Shown: positions 1 through 8,273, numbered from the stretch's first letter. The stretch is DNA of 9,437 nt from Candidatus Thioglobus sp. (GCA_015163925.1 JAAOIF010000026.1:1-9437), one strand, 5' to 3'. Numbers and translations: made by a program. The notes: a model not told the origin generated them from the letters alone.

Positions 1-1
1 C

Positions 2-448
2 TTTGAGGGTCAGCCAGTTTTTTGCAGTCTTGCGTTTTGCAGGCGTGGCAATGCTTTGCCGACCGCTGAGGTAGTCGCCGGTGAGTGATTTTGGATTATT
101 ACTAATTTGTTTTGGCGTGCCGCAAGCGCTAATTTCTCCGCCATGCACGCCAGCGCCGGGGCCAATATCAATAACAAAATCGGCTTGCAAAATCGCCTCT
201 TCATCATGCTCAACCACAATCACAGTATTGCCTAAATCACGCAAATAAGTCAGCGTGCCAAGCAGTTTTTTATTGTCTCGCTGATGCAAACCAATTGACG
301 GTTCGTCCAAAACATACAGCACCCCCATCAGCCCAGCGCCGATTTGACTGGCGAGGCGGATTCGTTGTGATTCCCCGCCGGAGAGGCTGTTAGAACGGCG
401 CTCTAAACTCAAATATTCCAAGCCGACATTGATTAAAAATTCCAAGCG
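2..448 (-). CDS. uvrA: UvrA excinuclease ABC subunit A, internal fragment
   Basis: This is part of UvrA, the ATPase that scans DNA for lesions and loads UvrB in nucleotide excision repair. The roughly 148 residues cover the end of the first ABC ATPase module. Visible are the run [13 protein letters not shown], the ABC signature [14 protein letters not shown], the Walker B region [17 protein letters not shown], the switch-histidine segment [11 protein letters not shown], and the [13 protein letters not shown] motif typical of UvrA. It corresponds to approximately residues 470-615 of a protein of about 940. The frame is open to the window edge, so the second ATPase half lies outside. The N-terminal half, including the first Walker A and the UvrB-binding domain, is missing: upstream the frame runs straight into leuA. 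The identity is secure. Whether the gene is really broken here or the sequence is a chimera is unresolved; I favour a chimera. Confidence 0.93.
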
Positions 449-463
449 TACATTGACCTCGCC
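436..463. other. leuA/uvrA in-frame chimeric junction
   Basis: LeuA-type sequence (GEVNVRLE) passes directly into UvrA-type sequence ([16 protein letters not shown]) with no stop or frame change. The residues RLE fit both families, which suggests a join at about nine bases of shared sequence around 440-448. Such microhomology is common at amplification or assembly chimeras and also at illegitimate recombination sites. The window alone cannot separate these. Confidence 0.8.
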
Positions 464-1852
464 GAGGCTATCAGTGCCTTGAGTGACATTTGAAACTGAA
501 TAAAGTTGCAGATTTAGCTCCAGCTCAACCAATGAATTAATCGCACTAAAAGTGGCATCAACCGCTCCGGAAGTGCTTGCTGTGGCTGACTTTTCAACAT
601 CGTTAATACTCAAAATCACATTTGCTGTATTTTTGCCGCCGGTCTCCGAACAGACTTTCAGCGAAACCAATTTAATCAAATCAGTGGTTTGAGTTTGCAC
701 CTCTGAGGCCAATGCCTGCAAGTCTTCATCAAAAATTTGATGCTTTTTATCCGCTAATTCTTTAAAACGCAAAAAGCCATCATTCAAACTTTCATCAGTC
801 TCAAAACTAATTCCAAGCTCGCCAAGCCGCACTTTGAAAGCATTTCTGCCAGAATGCTTGCCGAGAACCAACTTATTAGTATTCCAGCCGACATCCTCAG
901 CGCGCATAATTTCGTAAGTTTCACGATATTTTAGAACGCCGTCCTGATGGATTCCGGCCTCATGGGCAAAGGCATTCGCGCCGACAATGGCTTTATTCGG
1001 CTGGACAATAAAACCAGTTACGCTGGAAACCAAGCGTGATGCCGCCAGAATATGGGCTGAGTCAATGCCGGAGTCGCAATCAAATATGTCTTGCCGAGTG
1101 CGCACTGCCATCACAATTTCCTCCAGCGAAGTGTTGCCAGCACGCTCGCCCAGCCCGTTAATAGTGCATTCCACTTGCCTTGCGCCGTTCAGCACCGCCG
1201 CCAAAGAATTAGCCACAGCCAGCCCCAAATCATTATGGCAATGGGCTGAAAAAATCGCCTTATCAGCATTCGGCACGCGCTCAATCAAAGACTTAATTGT
1301 TGCCCCAAACTGCTCGGGAATGTTGTAGCCGACAGTGTCCGGAATGTTAATGGTAGTGGCGCCTGCAGCGATTGTGGCTTCAATAATTCGGCAGAGAAAA
1401 TCCTCATCCGAGCGCCCGGCGTCCTCAGGCGAAAATTCAATATTATCAGTAAATTTCCCAGCCCGCTTAACCGCCCGCACCGCCTGAGTTACCACCTCAT
1501 CAGCGCTCATTTTCAGCTTCATTTTCATATGAATATCTGAGGTGGCAATGAAAGTGTGAATCCGTGCAGAATTAGCGCCCCTCAGAGCCTCAGCGGCGCG
1601 GTCAATGTCTTTGTCAAGGGCTCTGGCGAGTGAGCAAATAGTGGAATTTTGCACCGCTTTAGCAACCGCTTGGACTGCCTCAAAATCCCCCACTGAGGCG
1701 ATGGCAAAGCCAGCTTCAATCACATCAACTTGCATTTTTTCCAGCGTTTTGGCAATCCGCACTTTTTCATCTTTTGTCATTGAAGCGCCGGGCGACTGCT
1801 CTCCGTCCCGCAAAGTGGTGTCAAAAATAATGAGTTTGTTAGAATTAGACAT
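443..1852 (-). CDS. leuA: 2-isopropylmalate synthase, C-terminus cut off at a chimeric join
   Basis: LeuA condenses acetyl-CoA with 2-oxoisovalerate, the committed step of leucine synthesis. It starts at ATG 1852-1850, with GGAG at 1862-1859 six bases upstream. The TIM-barrel catalytic domain is complete: [15 protein letters not shown] at residues 11-25 (Arg15, metal ligand Asp16), SAHCHNDLG with metal ligands His204 and His206, and NGLGERAGN ending at Asn240. The linker region follows, with HEAGIHQDG (297-305) and GKHSGRNAF (331-339). The C-terminal leucine-sensing domain begins near residue 390 but breaks off at GEVNVRLE (464-471), about 40-45 residues before the usual end. From there the frame continues in uvrA without a stop. 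The preceding 161 bp hold a leucine-rich leader peptide and an RNA inverted repeat covering the ribosome-binding site. Identity is certain; the C-terminus as shown is doubtful. Confidence 0.95.
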
Positions 1853-1857
1853 TTTAA

Positions 1858-1952
1858 TCTCCGTGTTTGTTGCTTAAATTTTAGTGTTAGGCTTTTTCGC
1901 CAAACGAAATGATAAATTAGCTTACGATAATAATCGCAACAAAACCAGGAGA
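1858..1952 (-). promoter_or_regulatory. Inverted repeat pairing leader Leu codons with the leuA ribosome-binding site
   Basis: The RNA arm at 1952-1936 (TCTCC TGGT TTTGTTGC) is complementary to the arm at 1873-1858 (GCAACAAA CAC GGAGA). This gives eight plus five pairs around a 4/3-base internal loop, in which one more G-C pair is possible. The upstream arm is exactly leader codons 15-19 (Leu-Leu-Val-Leu-Leu) plus flanking bases; the downstream arm contains the leuA GGAG. The inferred role is a translational attenuator: a ribosome waiting at leucine codons would cover the first arm and expose the leuA start. The complementarity is seen directly; the mechanism is inference. Confidence 0.65.
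1859..1862 (-). promoter_or_regulatory. Shine-Dalgarno of leuA
   Basis: GGAG lies six bases before the leuA ATG. It is among the best ribosome-binding sites in the window and fixes the start. It lies inside one arm (1858-1873) of an inverted repeat whose other arm covers the leucine codons of the leader peptide, so it is predicted to be hidden when that pairing forms. Confidence 0.85.
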
Positions 1953-1993
1953 ATGCTTTGTTTGCAGTGGAAATTGCTAATTTGATTTATCAT
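1909..1993 (-). promoter_or_regulatory. Second inverted repeat linking leader start to bases after its stop
   Basis: ATGATAAATCAAATTAGC (1993-1976), which is the leader start codon and next five codons, can pair with GCTAATTTATCAT (1921-1909), which begins directly after the leader TAA. The pairing is seven plus six base pairs with a five-base bulge (1987-1983). It crosses the other inverted repeat (1858-1873 with 1936-1952), so the two would be alternatives or form a pseudoknot. The arms are A+T-rich, so chance complementarity is less easily excluded than for the other repeat. Confidence 0.4.
1922..1993 (-). CDS. Leucine-rich leader peptide upstream of leuA (23 aa)
   Basis: An ATG at 1993-1991 opens a 23-codon frame ending in TAA at 1924-1922. 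The peptide starts MINQISNFHCKQS and ends ILLVLLRLLS. Six of its last nine residues are leucine (codons 15, 16, 18, 19, 21 and 22: CTC, CTG, TTG, TTG, TTA, TTA). This is the hallmark of an amino-acid attenuation leader such as enterobacterial leuL, although sequence and length differ. It lies 69 bases upstream of leuA on the same strand. The leucine codons overlap one arm of an RNA inverted repeat that includes the leuA Shine-Dalgarno. No Shine-Dalgarno precedes the leader ATG. A small hairpin (1939-1933 with 1928-1922, seven pairs including one G-U, loop of four) spans its last codons and stop. I expect it to act through its translation rather than as a functional peptide. Confidence 0.72.
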   Translation of the reverse strand: MINQISNFHCKQSILLVLLRLLS

Positions 1994-2001
1994 AATTGCA
2001 A

Positions 2002-2029
2002 ATTATAAACTATTCAAATCGCTTGAAAA
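2002..2029 (-). promoter_or_regulatory. Candidate sigma-70 promoter for leader-leuA
   Basis: A perfect -10 TATAAT (2007-2002) lies 16 bases downstream of TTTTCA (2029-2024), a four-of-six match to the -35 consensus. The -35 overlaps the end of pssA. Normal spacing puts the transcription start at about 1995, within two bases of the leader ATG at 1993. That would make the leader mRNA nearly leaderless and explain its lack of a Shine-Dalgarno. Read-through from pssA is also possible. Confidence 0.42.
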
Positions 2030-2763
2030 CGCTTTTTTGATTTGCGTTTTTTTCTGACATCAATAATCGTCATCAGCAGCCCCGAAAGCGTATAAGCCAA
2101 AAACAAAATAAACAAAATCGCACTCGGAAAAATGCTGATAGTAATAATAATCAAAACCGCCAACAGCAGTAATTTAAAGGACGAGCGGCCTTTTAGGTTG
2201 ATTTCCTTGAAGCTGTAATAACGCACATTGCTGACCATCAAAACCCCAGCGCCGACCAAAATAATCCAGCTGAGAATGGTCAGAGAACTATCATAATTAC
2301 TACTAATATTCTGCTGAGTCCAGACCCAGCCAGCAATCAGTGCAGCCGCAGCAGGCGAGGGCAGGCCTTGAAAATGACGCTTATCCTCAACCCCAATTTG
2401 AGTGTTAAAACGCGCCAGCCGCAACGCCCCAGCAGCAGTATAAATAAATGCCGCCAGCCAGCCAATTTTGCCCAAATCAGCAAATTGCCAAAAATACATC
2501 AGCAACGCCGGCGCAACGCTAAATGAAAGCATATCCGCCATAGAATCGTATTGCTCGCCAAAAGCACTCTGGGTATTCGTCAGGCGTGCCACCCGCCCAT
2601 CCAAACCATCAAACAACATCGCCACAAAAATCGCAATCGCCGCCTCCGCATATTGCCCTTTTGTCGCCAAAATAATCGCAAAAAACCCCGCAAACAACCC
2701 CATAGTTGTAAGAATATTAGGCAATAAATAAATCCCTATTTTGGCTTTTTTATCTGTTTTCAC
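2014..2763 (-). CDS. pssA: CDP-diacylglycerol-serine O-phosphatidyltransferase
   Basis: This integral membrane enzyme makes phosphatidylserine from CDP-diacylglycerol and L-serine, on the way to phosphatidylethanolamine. The CDP-alcohol phosphotransferase signature is complete at residues 52-77 (DGLDGRVAR, then G69 and D73/D77), with metal-binding Asp52, Asp55, Asp73 and Asp77. The membrane segments lie roughly at 11-33, 41-50, 80-95, 100-118, 137-150, 162-178 and 197-235. The C-terminus is strongly basic (RKKRKSKKR). At 249 residues it matches the membrane (Bacillus-like) type rather than the E. coli peripheral PssA. The start is GTG at 2763; an in-frame stop lies two codons upstream and no good Shine-Dalgarno is visible. 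It lies 52 bp after ilvC on the same strand. It has no obvious metabolic tie to the ilv/leu genes around it, although its substrate is also an amino acid. Confidence 0.93.
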   Translation of the reverse strand: MKTDKKAKIGIYLLPNILTTMGLFAGFFAIILATKGQYAEAAIAIFVAMLFDGLDGRVARLTNTQSAFGEQYDSMADMLSFSVAPALLMYFWQFADLGKIGWLAAFIYTAAGALRLARFNTQIGVEDKRHFQGLPSPAAAALIAGWVWTQQNISSNYDSSLTILSWIILVGAGVLMVSNVRYYSFKEINLKGRSSFKLLLLAVLIIITISIFPSAILFILFLAYTLSGLLMTIIDVRKKRKSKKRFQAI

Positions 2764-2815
2764 TTTTTAATACCAAATTTAAAATGACATAATAATTCCA
2801 TTCAAACAGATGATT

Positions 2816-3825
<1,010 letters not shown>

Positions 3826-3832
3826 ATTTTGT

Positions 3833-4318
3833 TTAATTATTTTCTCTATTTTGACAAACTCCGGTTACTCCGGTCCTAGCAACTTCTAAAATTTTTGTAG
3901 TCTTAAAAGTTGCTAAAAAATCGTTAATTTTCTGACTTTTTCCTGCTAATTCAAGCAAATAAGTGTCCTCTGAAACATCAATAATCTTAGCAGAAAAATC
4001 ATCAATTTGCTTATCAATATCCGCCTGAGTGATGGAATTTACATCAATTTTCAGTAGTAATAATTCACGCTCAATATGCTCATGAGCGGTTAAATCAGTG
4101 ACTTCTACGACATCAATTAGCTTGTTTAATTGCTTGACAATTTGCTCAATAATTCCGTCATCGCCGATGCTGACAATGGTCATTTTAGACAGGGTTGAAT
4201 CGTGCGTTGCCGCCACGGTGAGGGATTCAATATTAAATCCACGAGCCGAGAAAAGCCCCGCCACACGGGACAATGCGCCGGATTCATTTTCTAATAATAC
4301 TGAAATAATATGTCTCAT
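3833..4318 (-). CDS. ilvH: Acetolactate synthase small (regulatory) subunit
   Basis: This subunit activates the large catalytic subunit and carries the valine feedback site. The N-terminal ACT domain (about residues 3-75) contains LLENESGALSRVAGLFS and GFNIESLTVA. Gly14 and Asn29, positions known from valine-resistant E. coli IlvH mutants, are both present, so valine inhibition is predicted. The second ACT-like domain (about 80-157) includes REIIDV-type sequence (here AKIIDVSEDTYLLEL) and ends near ILEVARTGVTG. The 161-residue length is normal. Its ATG lies two bases after the ilvI stop (TAATTATG) and no Shine-Dalgarno is obvious, which points to translational coupling to ilvI. Confidence 0.96.
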   Translation of the reverse strand: MRHIISVLLENESGALSRVAGLFSARGFNIESLTVAATHDSTLSKMTIVSIGDDGIIEQIVKQLNKLIDVVEVTDLTAHEHIERELLLLKIDVNSITQADIDKQIDDFSAKIIDVSEDTYLLELAGKSQKINDFLATFKTTKILEVARTGVTGVCQNRENN

Positions 4319-4320
4319 AA

Positions 4321-6054
4321 TTACACTAAATTCAAGCCTTCATCATCGGTTGATTGCATTTTATCCTTGCTTGCCAGTAGCATTTCGTGATGCCCGGCGC
4401 CGGCTGCAATCATCGGAAAAACATTCTCAGTCGGGTCGGTAATAATATCCAAAAACACAGTTTTATCCTTTTGCTTAAATGCCTCAATCAGCGCCGGTTT
4501 CAGGTCTGCCGATTTTTCAACCTTAATGCCGCTATGCCCATAACCCTCACTGAGCTTGACAAAATCCGGCAACGCATCCATATAAGACATCGCATAACGC
4601 TTGTTGTAAAAAAACTCTTGCCACTGCCGCACCATTCCCAAATAGCCGTTATTTAGATTGATAATTTTAACCGGAATGCTGTACTGGCGCATAGTTGAGA
4701 GCTCTTGCAGCATCATTTGAATACTGCCCTCGCCGGTCACACAAGCCACATCACGGCTCGGCTCGGCAAGTTTTGCACCCATCGCCGCCGGCAGCCCAAA
4801 GCCCATAGTCCCCAGCCCGCCTGAGTTAATCCACCGCCGCGGCTCATCAAAAGGGTAATATTGCGCCGCCCACATCTGATGCTGCCCGACATCACTCGTT
4901 ACAATCGCCTCGCCGCCGGTTACCTGATACAAAGCCTGAATCACACTTTGCGGCTTAATAACGCCGGTTTTAGTGCTGTAAGCCAGCGAATCCTTGCTCC
5001 GCCACTTGTCAATTTGCGCCCACCAATTAGCAATTTCAGCGGTCTTTTTGCCCTTTAACGCTTGCAGCAAATCGCTCAAAACCGCCCTGACTTGCCCAAC
5101 AATCGCCACATCAATACTAACGGTTTTGCCGATGGAGGAAGGGTCAATATCAATATGAATGATTTTCGCAAACGGACAAAATTTATCCAAATTACCAGTA
5201 ATTCTATCGTCAAATCGCGCCCCGACAGCAATAATACAATCCGCCTCGTGCATTGCCATATTCGCTTCATAAGTGCCGTGCATGCCAAGCATACCAAGGG
5301 ATTGAGGGTCAGTCGCCGGATAAGCGCCAAGCCCCATCAGCGTTTGCGTAATCGGAAAATTCAGCAACCGAGTAAATTCACGCAGCTCAGAACTCGCATT
5401 CCCAATCACACTGCCGCCTCCAGAGTAAATCAGCGGGCGCTCGGCACTCATAATTAAATCCACAGCCTTGCTAATTTGTGCTGCCTCAACTGCCACTTCA
5501 GGCTGATAGGAACGCATATTTATAGTGTCAGGATAGGATTTTTCAGCAGTCTGAGCGATGGTTACATCTTTTGTAATGTCAATTAGCACCGGACCGGGGC
5601 GACCGGTAGCGGCGATGTGAAAGGCTTTTTTGACCGTGCTTGCCAAAATATTAATATCAGTTACCAAGAAATTATGCTTCACGCAAGAGCGAGTAATCCC
5701 CACTGCATCAACCTCTTGAAAGGCATCATTGCCGATTACCGCCGAAGACACTTGCCCGGAAATTACCACTAACGGAATAGAATCCATATAGGCTGTGGCA
5801 ATGCCGGTTACCGCATTCGTCAGCCCGGGCCCGGAAGTGACTAAAGCCGTGCCGACCTTGCCGCTAACTCTGGCGTAACCGTCCGCCCCATGCACTGCCC
5901 CTTGCTCATGCCGCACCAAAATATGCTTGATTTCTTGGCTCAAATCTAAGGCATCGTAAATATGCAAAACAGCCCCGCCCGGATAGCCAAAAATGCACTC
6001 CACGCCCTCGTTTTTGAGGCTTTGGATTAAAATTTGAGCGCCGTTTAATTTCAT
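4321..6054 (-). CDS. ilvI: Acetolactate synthase large (catalytic) subunit
   Basis: This thiamine-diphosphate enzyme condenses two pyruvates, or pyruvate and 2-oxobutyrate, to start valine/leucine and isoleucine synthesis. The pyrimidine-binding domain has FGYPGGAVL (22-30) and HILVRHEQGAVHGADGYAR, with catalytic Glu50. The central FAD-binding domain lies roughly at 190-340 and includes GARFDDRITGNL (278-289). The PP domain has the metal/ThDP motif from GEGSIQ (441-446) to NLNNGYLG (466-473). GEGS instead of GDGS is common in gammaproteobacterial homologues. The 577 residues match the family. ilvI and ilvB cannot be told apart from sequence alone here; linkage to an E. coli IlvH-like subunit favours ilvI. 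No Shine-Dalgarno is evident before the ATG. The 66 bp upstream hold an A+T-rich palindrome and two TATAAT boxes. Confidence 0.96.
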   Translation of the reverse strand: MKLNGAQILIQSLKNEGVECIFGYPGGAVLHIYDALDLSQEIKHILVRHEQGAVHGADGYARVSGKVGTALVTSGPGLTNAVTGIATAYMDSIPLVVISGQVSSAVIGNDAFQEVDAVGITRSCVKHNFLVTDINILASTVKKAFHIAATGRPGPVLIDITKDVTIAQTAEKSYPDTINMRSYQPEVAVEAAQISKAVDLIMSAERPLIYSGGGSVIGNASSELREFTRLLNFPITQTLMGLGAYPATDPQSLGMLGMHGTYEANMAMHEADCIIAVGARFDDRITGNLDKFCPFAKIIHIDIDPSSIGKTVSIDVAIVGQVRAVLSDLLQALKGKKTAEIANWWAQIDKWRSKDSLAYSTKTGVIKPQSVIQALYQVTGGEAIVTSDVGQHQMWAAQYYPFDEPRRWINSGGLGTMGFGLPAAMGAKLAEPSRDVACVTGEGSIQMMLQELSTMRQYSIPVKIINLNNGYLGMVRQWQEFFYNKRYAMSYMDALPDFVKLSEGYGHSGIKVEKSADLKPALIEAFKQKDKTVFLDIITDPTENVFPMIAAGAGHHEMLLASKDKMQSTDDEGLNLV

Positions 6055-6061
6055 TTGCTAA

Positions 6062-6078
6062 TTTTTAAGACTTAAAAA
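6062..6078. repeat. 17-bp perfect palindrome just upstream of ilvI
   Basis: TTTTTAAGACTTAAAAA consists of two eight-base inverted arms around a central A, ending eight bases before the ilvI start codon. It could be an operator or a weak A-U hairpin. The composition makes chance occurrence quite possible. Confidence 0.4.
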
Positions 6079-6087
6079 AACCTTCGG

Positions 6088-6112
6088 ATTATACCTAAAA
6101 TAAAGGATTATA
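6088..6112 (-). promoter_or_regulatory. Possible promoter region of the ilv genes (two TATAAT boxes)
   Basis: On the minus strand TATAATCC occurs twice, at 6112-6105 and 6093-6086, nineteen bases apart. Each contains a perfect -10 hexamer. Neither has a convincing -35 at 16-18 bases. The site falls in the only sizeable gap between lpxC and ilvI, where a promoter for the ilv genes would be expected. Confidence 0.3.
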
Positions 6113-6120
6113 GGCACTTC

Positions 6121-7032
6121 CTACAAAGAATTTTGCCAATCCTCTGAGTAAAATTTAATCGGCGAATCTTTCTCTTCAAAAGTCTCCAGCGACCAAGTAT
6201 CAGGCTGGTCTAAAATCGCTGAAAGCAACTGGTCATTGAGCAAATGCCCAGTTTTGTAACCCTCATAATGGCCAATTAAATTATTGCCTAATAAATACAA
6301 ATCGCCGACAATATCCAATATTTTATGCTTTACAAATTCATTCTGATAACGCATGCCGTCTTCGTTCAAAACATCGGAATCGCTTAGTGCAATGGCGTTA
6401 TCCATACTTGCGCCGAGTGCTAAATTTCTCCTTTGCAAGGTTTCAACATCTCTCATATAACCAAAAGTTCTAGCCCGAGAAATCTCTTTTAAATAAGACT
6501 GTTGGGCAAAATCTATGCTGAGTTTTTGCCCACTTTCTTTCACTTTTTTATGCTCAAAATCAATTTCCAATGTAACTTTAAAGCCCTCATACGGCGAGAC
6601 TTTTGCCCAAGAATCCTTGTGCTGAATTTTCACCGGCTTGCGAATTACAAAAAAATTCTTAGGCGCATCTTGCTCTTCAATCCCAGCCGACTGCGACAAA
6701 AAAATAAATGGCGCACTTGAACCATCCATAATCGGCACTTCAAATGAGTCTAATTCAACCAAAATATTATCAATTCCTAACGCCGCAAAAGCACTCATCA
6801 GATGCTCCACAGTGGAGACTTTGACCCCTTTATTTTCCAAACTGGTGGAAAGCACGACCTCATTCACAAAGGCATTATGCGCTCTTATCAGCTTGCCGCC
6901 GACATCCATTCGCCGAAATACTACGCCGTGGTCAATCTTCGCCGGAATTAAAGTCATATTGACCATATTTCCGCTGTGAATGCCTATGCCACGGGCTTTT
7001 ACGGATTTTTTAATAGTTCTTTGCTTAATCAT
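6121..7032 (-). CDS. lpxC: UDP-3-O-acyl-N-acetylglucosamine deacetylase
   Basis: LpxC is the zinc deacetylase performing the committed step of lipid A synthesis, which implies a Gram-negative outer membrane with lipopolysaccharide. The catalytic set is complete: TVEHLMSAF with general base Glu76 and zinc ligand His77, [15 protein letters not shown] with zinc ligands His236 and Asp240, and YKTGHLLN with catalytic His263. The N-terminal half includes GIGIHSG (16-21) and [11 protein letters not shown] (99-109); ARTFGYM is at 187-193. The 303 residues are normal. It begins eight bases after the ftsA stop with no strong Shine-Dalgarno, so it depends on the ftsA transcript. In many gammaproteobacteria ftsZ lies between ftsA and lpxC; here it does not. 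Confidence 0.97.
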   Translation of the reverse strand: MIKQRTIKKSVKARGIGIHSGNMVNMTLIPAKIDHGVVFRRMDVGGKLIRAHNAFVNEVVLSTSLENKGVKVSTVEHLMSAFAALGIDNILVELDSFEVPIMDGSSAPFIFLSQSAGIEEQDAPKNFFVIRKPVKIQHKDSWAKVSPYEGFKVTLEIDFEHKKVKESGQKLSIDFAQQSYLKEISRARTFGYMRDVETLQRRNLALGASMDNAIALSDSDVLNEDGMRYQNEFVKHKILDIVGDLYLLGNNLIGHYEGYKTGHLLNDQLLSAILDQPDTWSLETFEEKDSPIKFYSEDWQNSL

Positions 7033-7040
7033 AAAAACTG

Positions 7041-8273
7041 TTAGAATTTGAAGTGTTGCTTAATTTTACCCAAAAAATTTCTCTCAAAGCCGGATTGTGA
7101 GTGTTGCAAGTCAATATCGTTTGGGTCAAATAATAATAAGCCCAGCGCCAGACCATACTCCGGCTCTAAAAGGCTGCGCTCGGCGCTAATTCTGCCGGTG
7201 TTCACGCTACCTTTTTTGACTCGCATTTTCACAAAACTCAGCAGTAATGCTGCCACGCCCTCAAGCTTGCTGCCGCCGCCGGTTATGACAAATCCGGAGT
7301 GCAAGGCGCGGTATAATTTTTGCTTTTTTAAGTCATCTTTAAGCCGTGAAAATAGCGTCAAATAAGCATTTTCAATCACTTCAAGCAAAGACTGATGCGA
7401 TAAATAATGGCAAGAATTTCCGACATCGTCAAGCTGAGAAAATTCAATTAATTTGTCATTATTAATACTTTTCTGCGTTTTTCCATACTCCAATTTTAGC
7501 CGCTCCGCCTCCGCAAATGAAGTATCAAAACTCTCCATAATCGCCTCAGTAACAGAGTTTCCGCCCATTTGCACCACCGCACTATGAGCAATTCCGCCGT
7601 TAGTGAAAACCGATATATTCATCACTCCAGCGCCAATATCAACCAAGCAAACGCCGCTGTCTTTCTCGTCCTGAGTGATGTAAGCCTCGCTGCTCGCCAT
7701 TGAATTTAGCACGATATTTGACAAGCCCAAATCACTCTGACGAATGCTTTGCTCAATCATATCAACCGCCTGATTTGAGACCGTTACAATATGCATTATT
7801 ACCTCTAAAGTAGTGGCTTTTTGACCAATCGGATGCTCCACCACCACGCCCAAATGAGTTAGCGGGTCGCGGTCTAAAGTGAAACTATTTGCCACGGCGC
7901 TGATGACTTGCTGATTAGCCGAAATCGGCATAGCACAAGCCGCTGCAATCGCCTCATCCACATCTTGCTGAGTGATTTTATCCGCCGCCACAGAAATCTG
8001 CCCGGCGCGGCTGATGACACTCAAATTCGGGTCAGAAATATTAACACTAACATTATGAAAATGCGTGCTGCAGCTGAGATAGGCCACCTCTGCCACTTTT
8101 TTTATCGCCCCAGCAGCCAGCTCCACATCAGCAATTACCCCTTTTTTCACCCCAGCAGATTCACCCAGCGCATGCCCAAATACTTCCAGCCTGCTGCCAA
8201 CCTCTTCAGCCAGCAAAATCGCAATCTTGCTGCTGCCAATATCAATGCTGACGAAAAAATTATTATCCGCCAT
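7041..8273 (-). CDS. ftsA: Cell division protein FtsA
   Basis: FtsA is the actin-like ATPase that tethers FtsZ filaments to the inner membrane and recruits later divisome proteins. The phosphate-1 motif is [10 protein letters not shown] (11-20). The SHS2/1C domain lies at about 80-165. The phosphate-2 motif is [14 protein letters not shown] (210-223) and the adenosine motif is [13 protein letters not shown] (327-339). [13 protein letters not shown] is at 370-382. The last residues, [14 protein letters not shown], form a basic amphipathic helix fitting the C-terminal membrane-targeting sequence. At 410 residues it looks intact. Its ATG overlaps the end of dusA by 11 bases, and lpxC follows after 8 bp. 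Neither ftsQ upstream nor ftsZ downstream is present, unlike the classical division cluster. Confidence 0.96.
   Translation of the reverse strand: MADNNFFVSIDIGSSKIAILLAEEVGSRLEVFGHALGESAGVKKGVIADVELAAGAIKKVAEVAYLSCSTHFHNVSVNISDPNLSVISRAGQISVAADKITQQDVDEAIAAACAMPISANQQVISAVANSFTLDRDPLTHLGVVVEHPIGQKATTLEVIMHIVTVSNQAVDMIEQSIRQSDLGLSNIVLNSMASSEAYITQDEKDSGVCLVDIGAGVMNISVFTNGGIAHSAVVQMGGNSVTEAIMESFDTSFAEAERLKLEYGKTQKSINNDKLIEFSQLDDVGNSCHYLSHQSLLEVIENAYLTLFSRLKDDLKKQKLYRALHSGFVITGGGSKLEGVAALLLSFVKMRVKKGSVNTGRISAERSLLEPEYGLALGLLLFDPNDIDLQHSQSGFERNFLGKIKQHFKF

Noticed and set aside
1890..1901. GGCGAAAAAGCC (minus strand) as a possible attenuator terminator before leuA.
   Set aside because: The stem is only three pairs and is followed by TAACACT rather than a U run.
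1914..1975. A plus-strand AGGAG followed by ATG (1953-1955) with a ten-codon frame in the pssA-leuA gap.
   Set aside because: The AGGAG is only one base from the ATG and the same bases are the anti-Shine-Dalgarno arm on the minus strand, which explains the AGGAG look.
2761..2802. A 13-codon ATG frame whose TGA overlaps the pssA GTG start.
   Set aside because: It has no Shine-Dalgarno, no recognisable bias in residues and no associated structure; such frames are common by chance.
4443..4444. GEGS in place of GDGS in the acetolactate synthase metal motif as a possible inactivating change.
   Set aside because: This form is familiar in active gammaproteobacterial homologues, and all other cofactor and catalytic positions are intact.
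6058..6117. A 19-residue GTG frame just upstream of ilvI with several Ile, Leu and Val codons, resembling a branched-chain leader peptide.
   Set aside because: The branched-chain codons are scattered rather than clustered, as expected in A+T-rich DNA. The upstream AGGAA is only one base from the GTG, and no stem-loop or terminator links it to ilvI.
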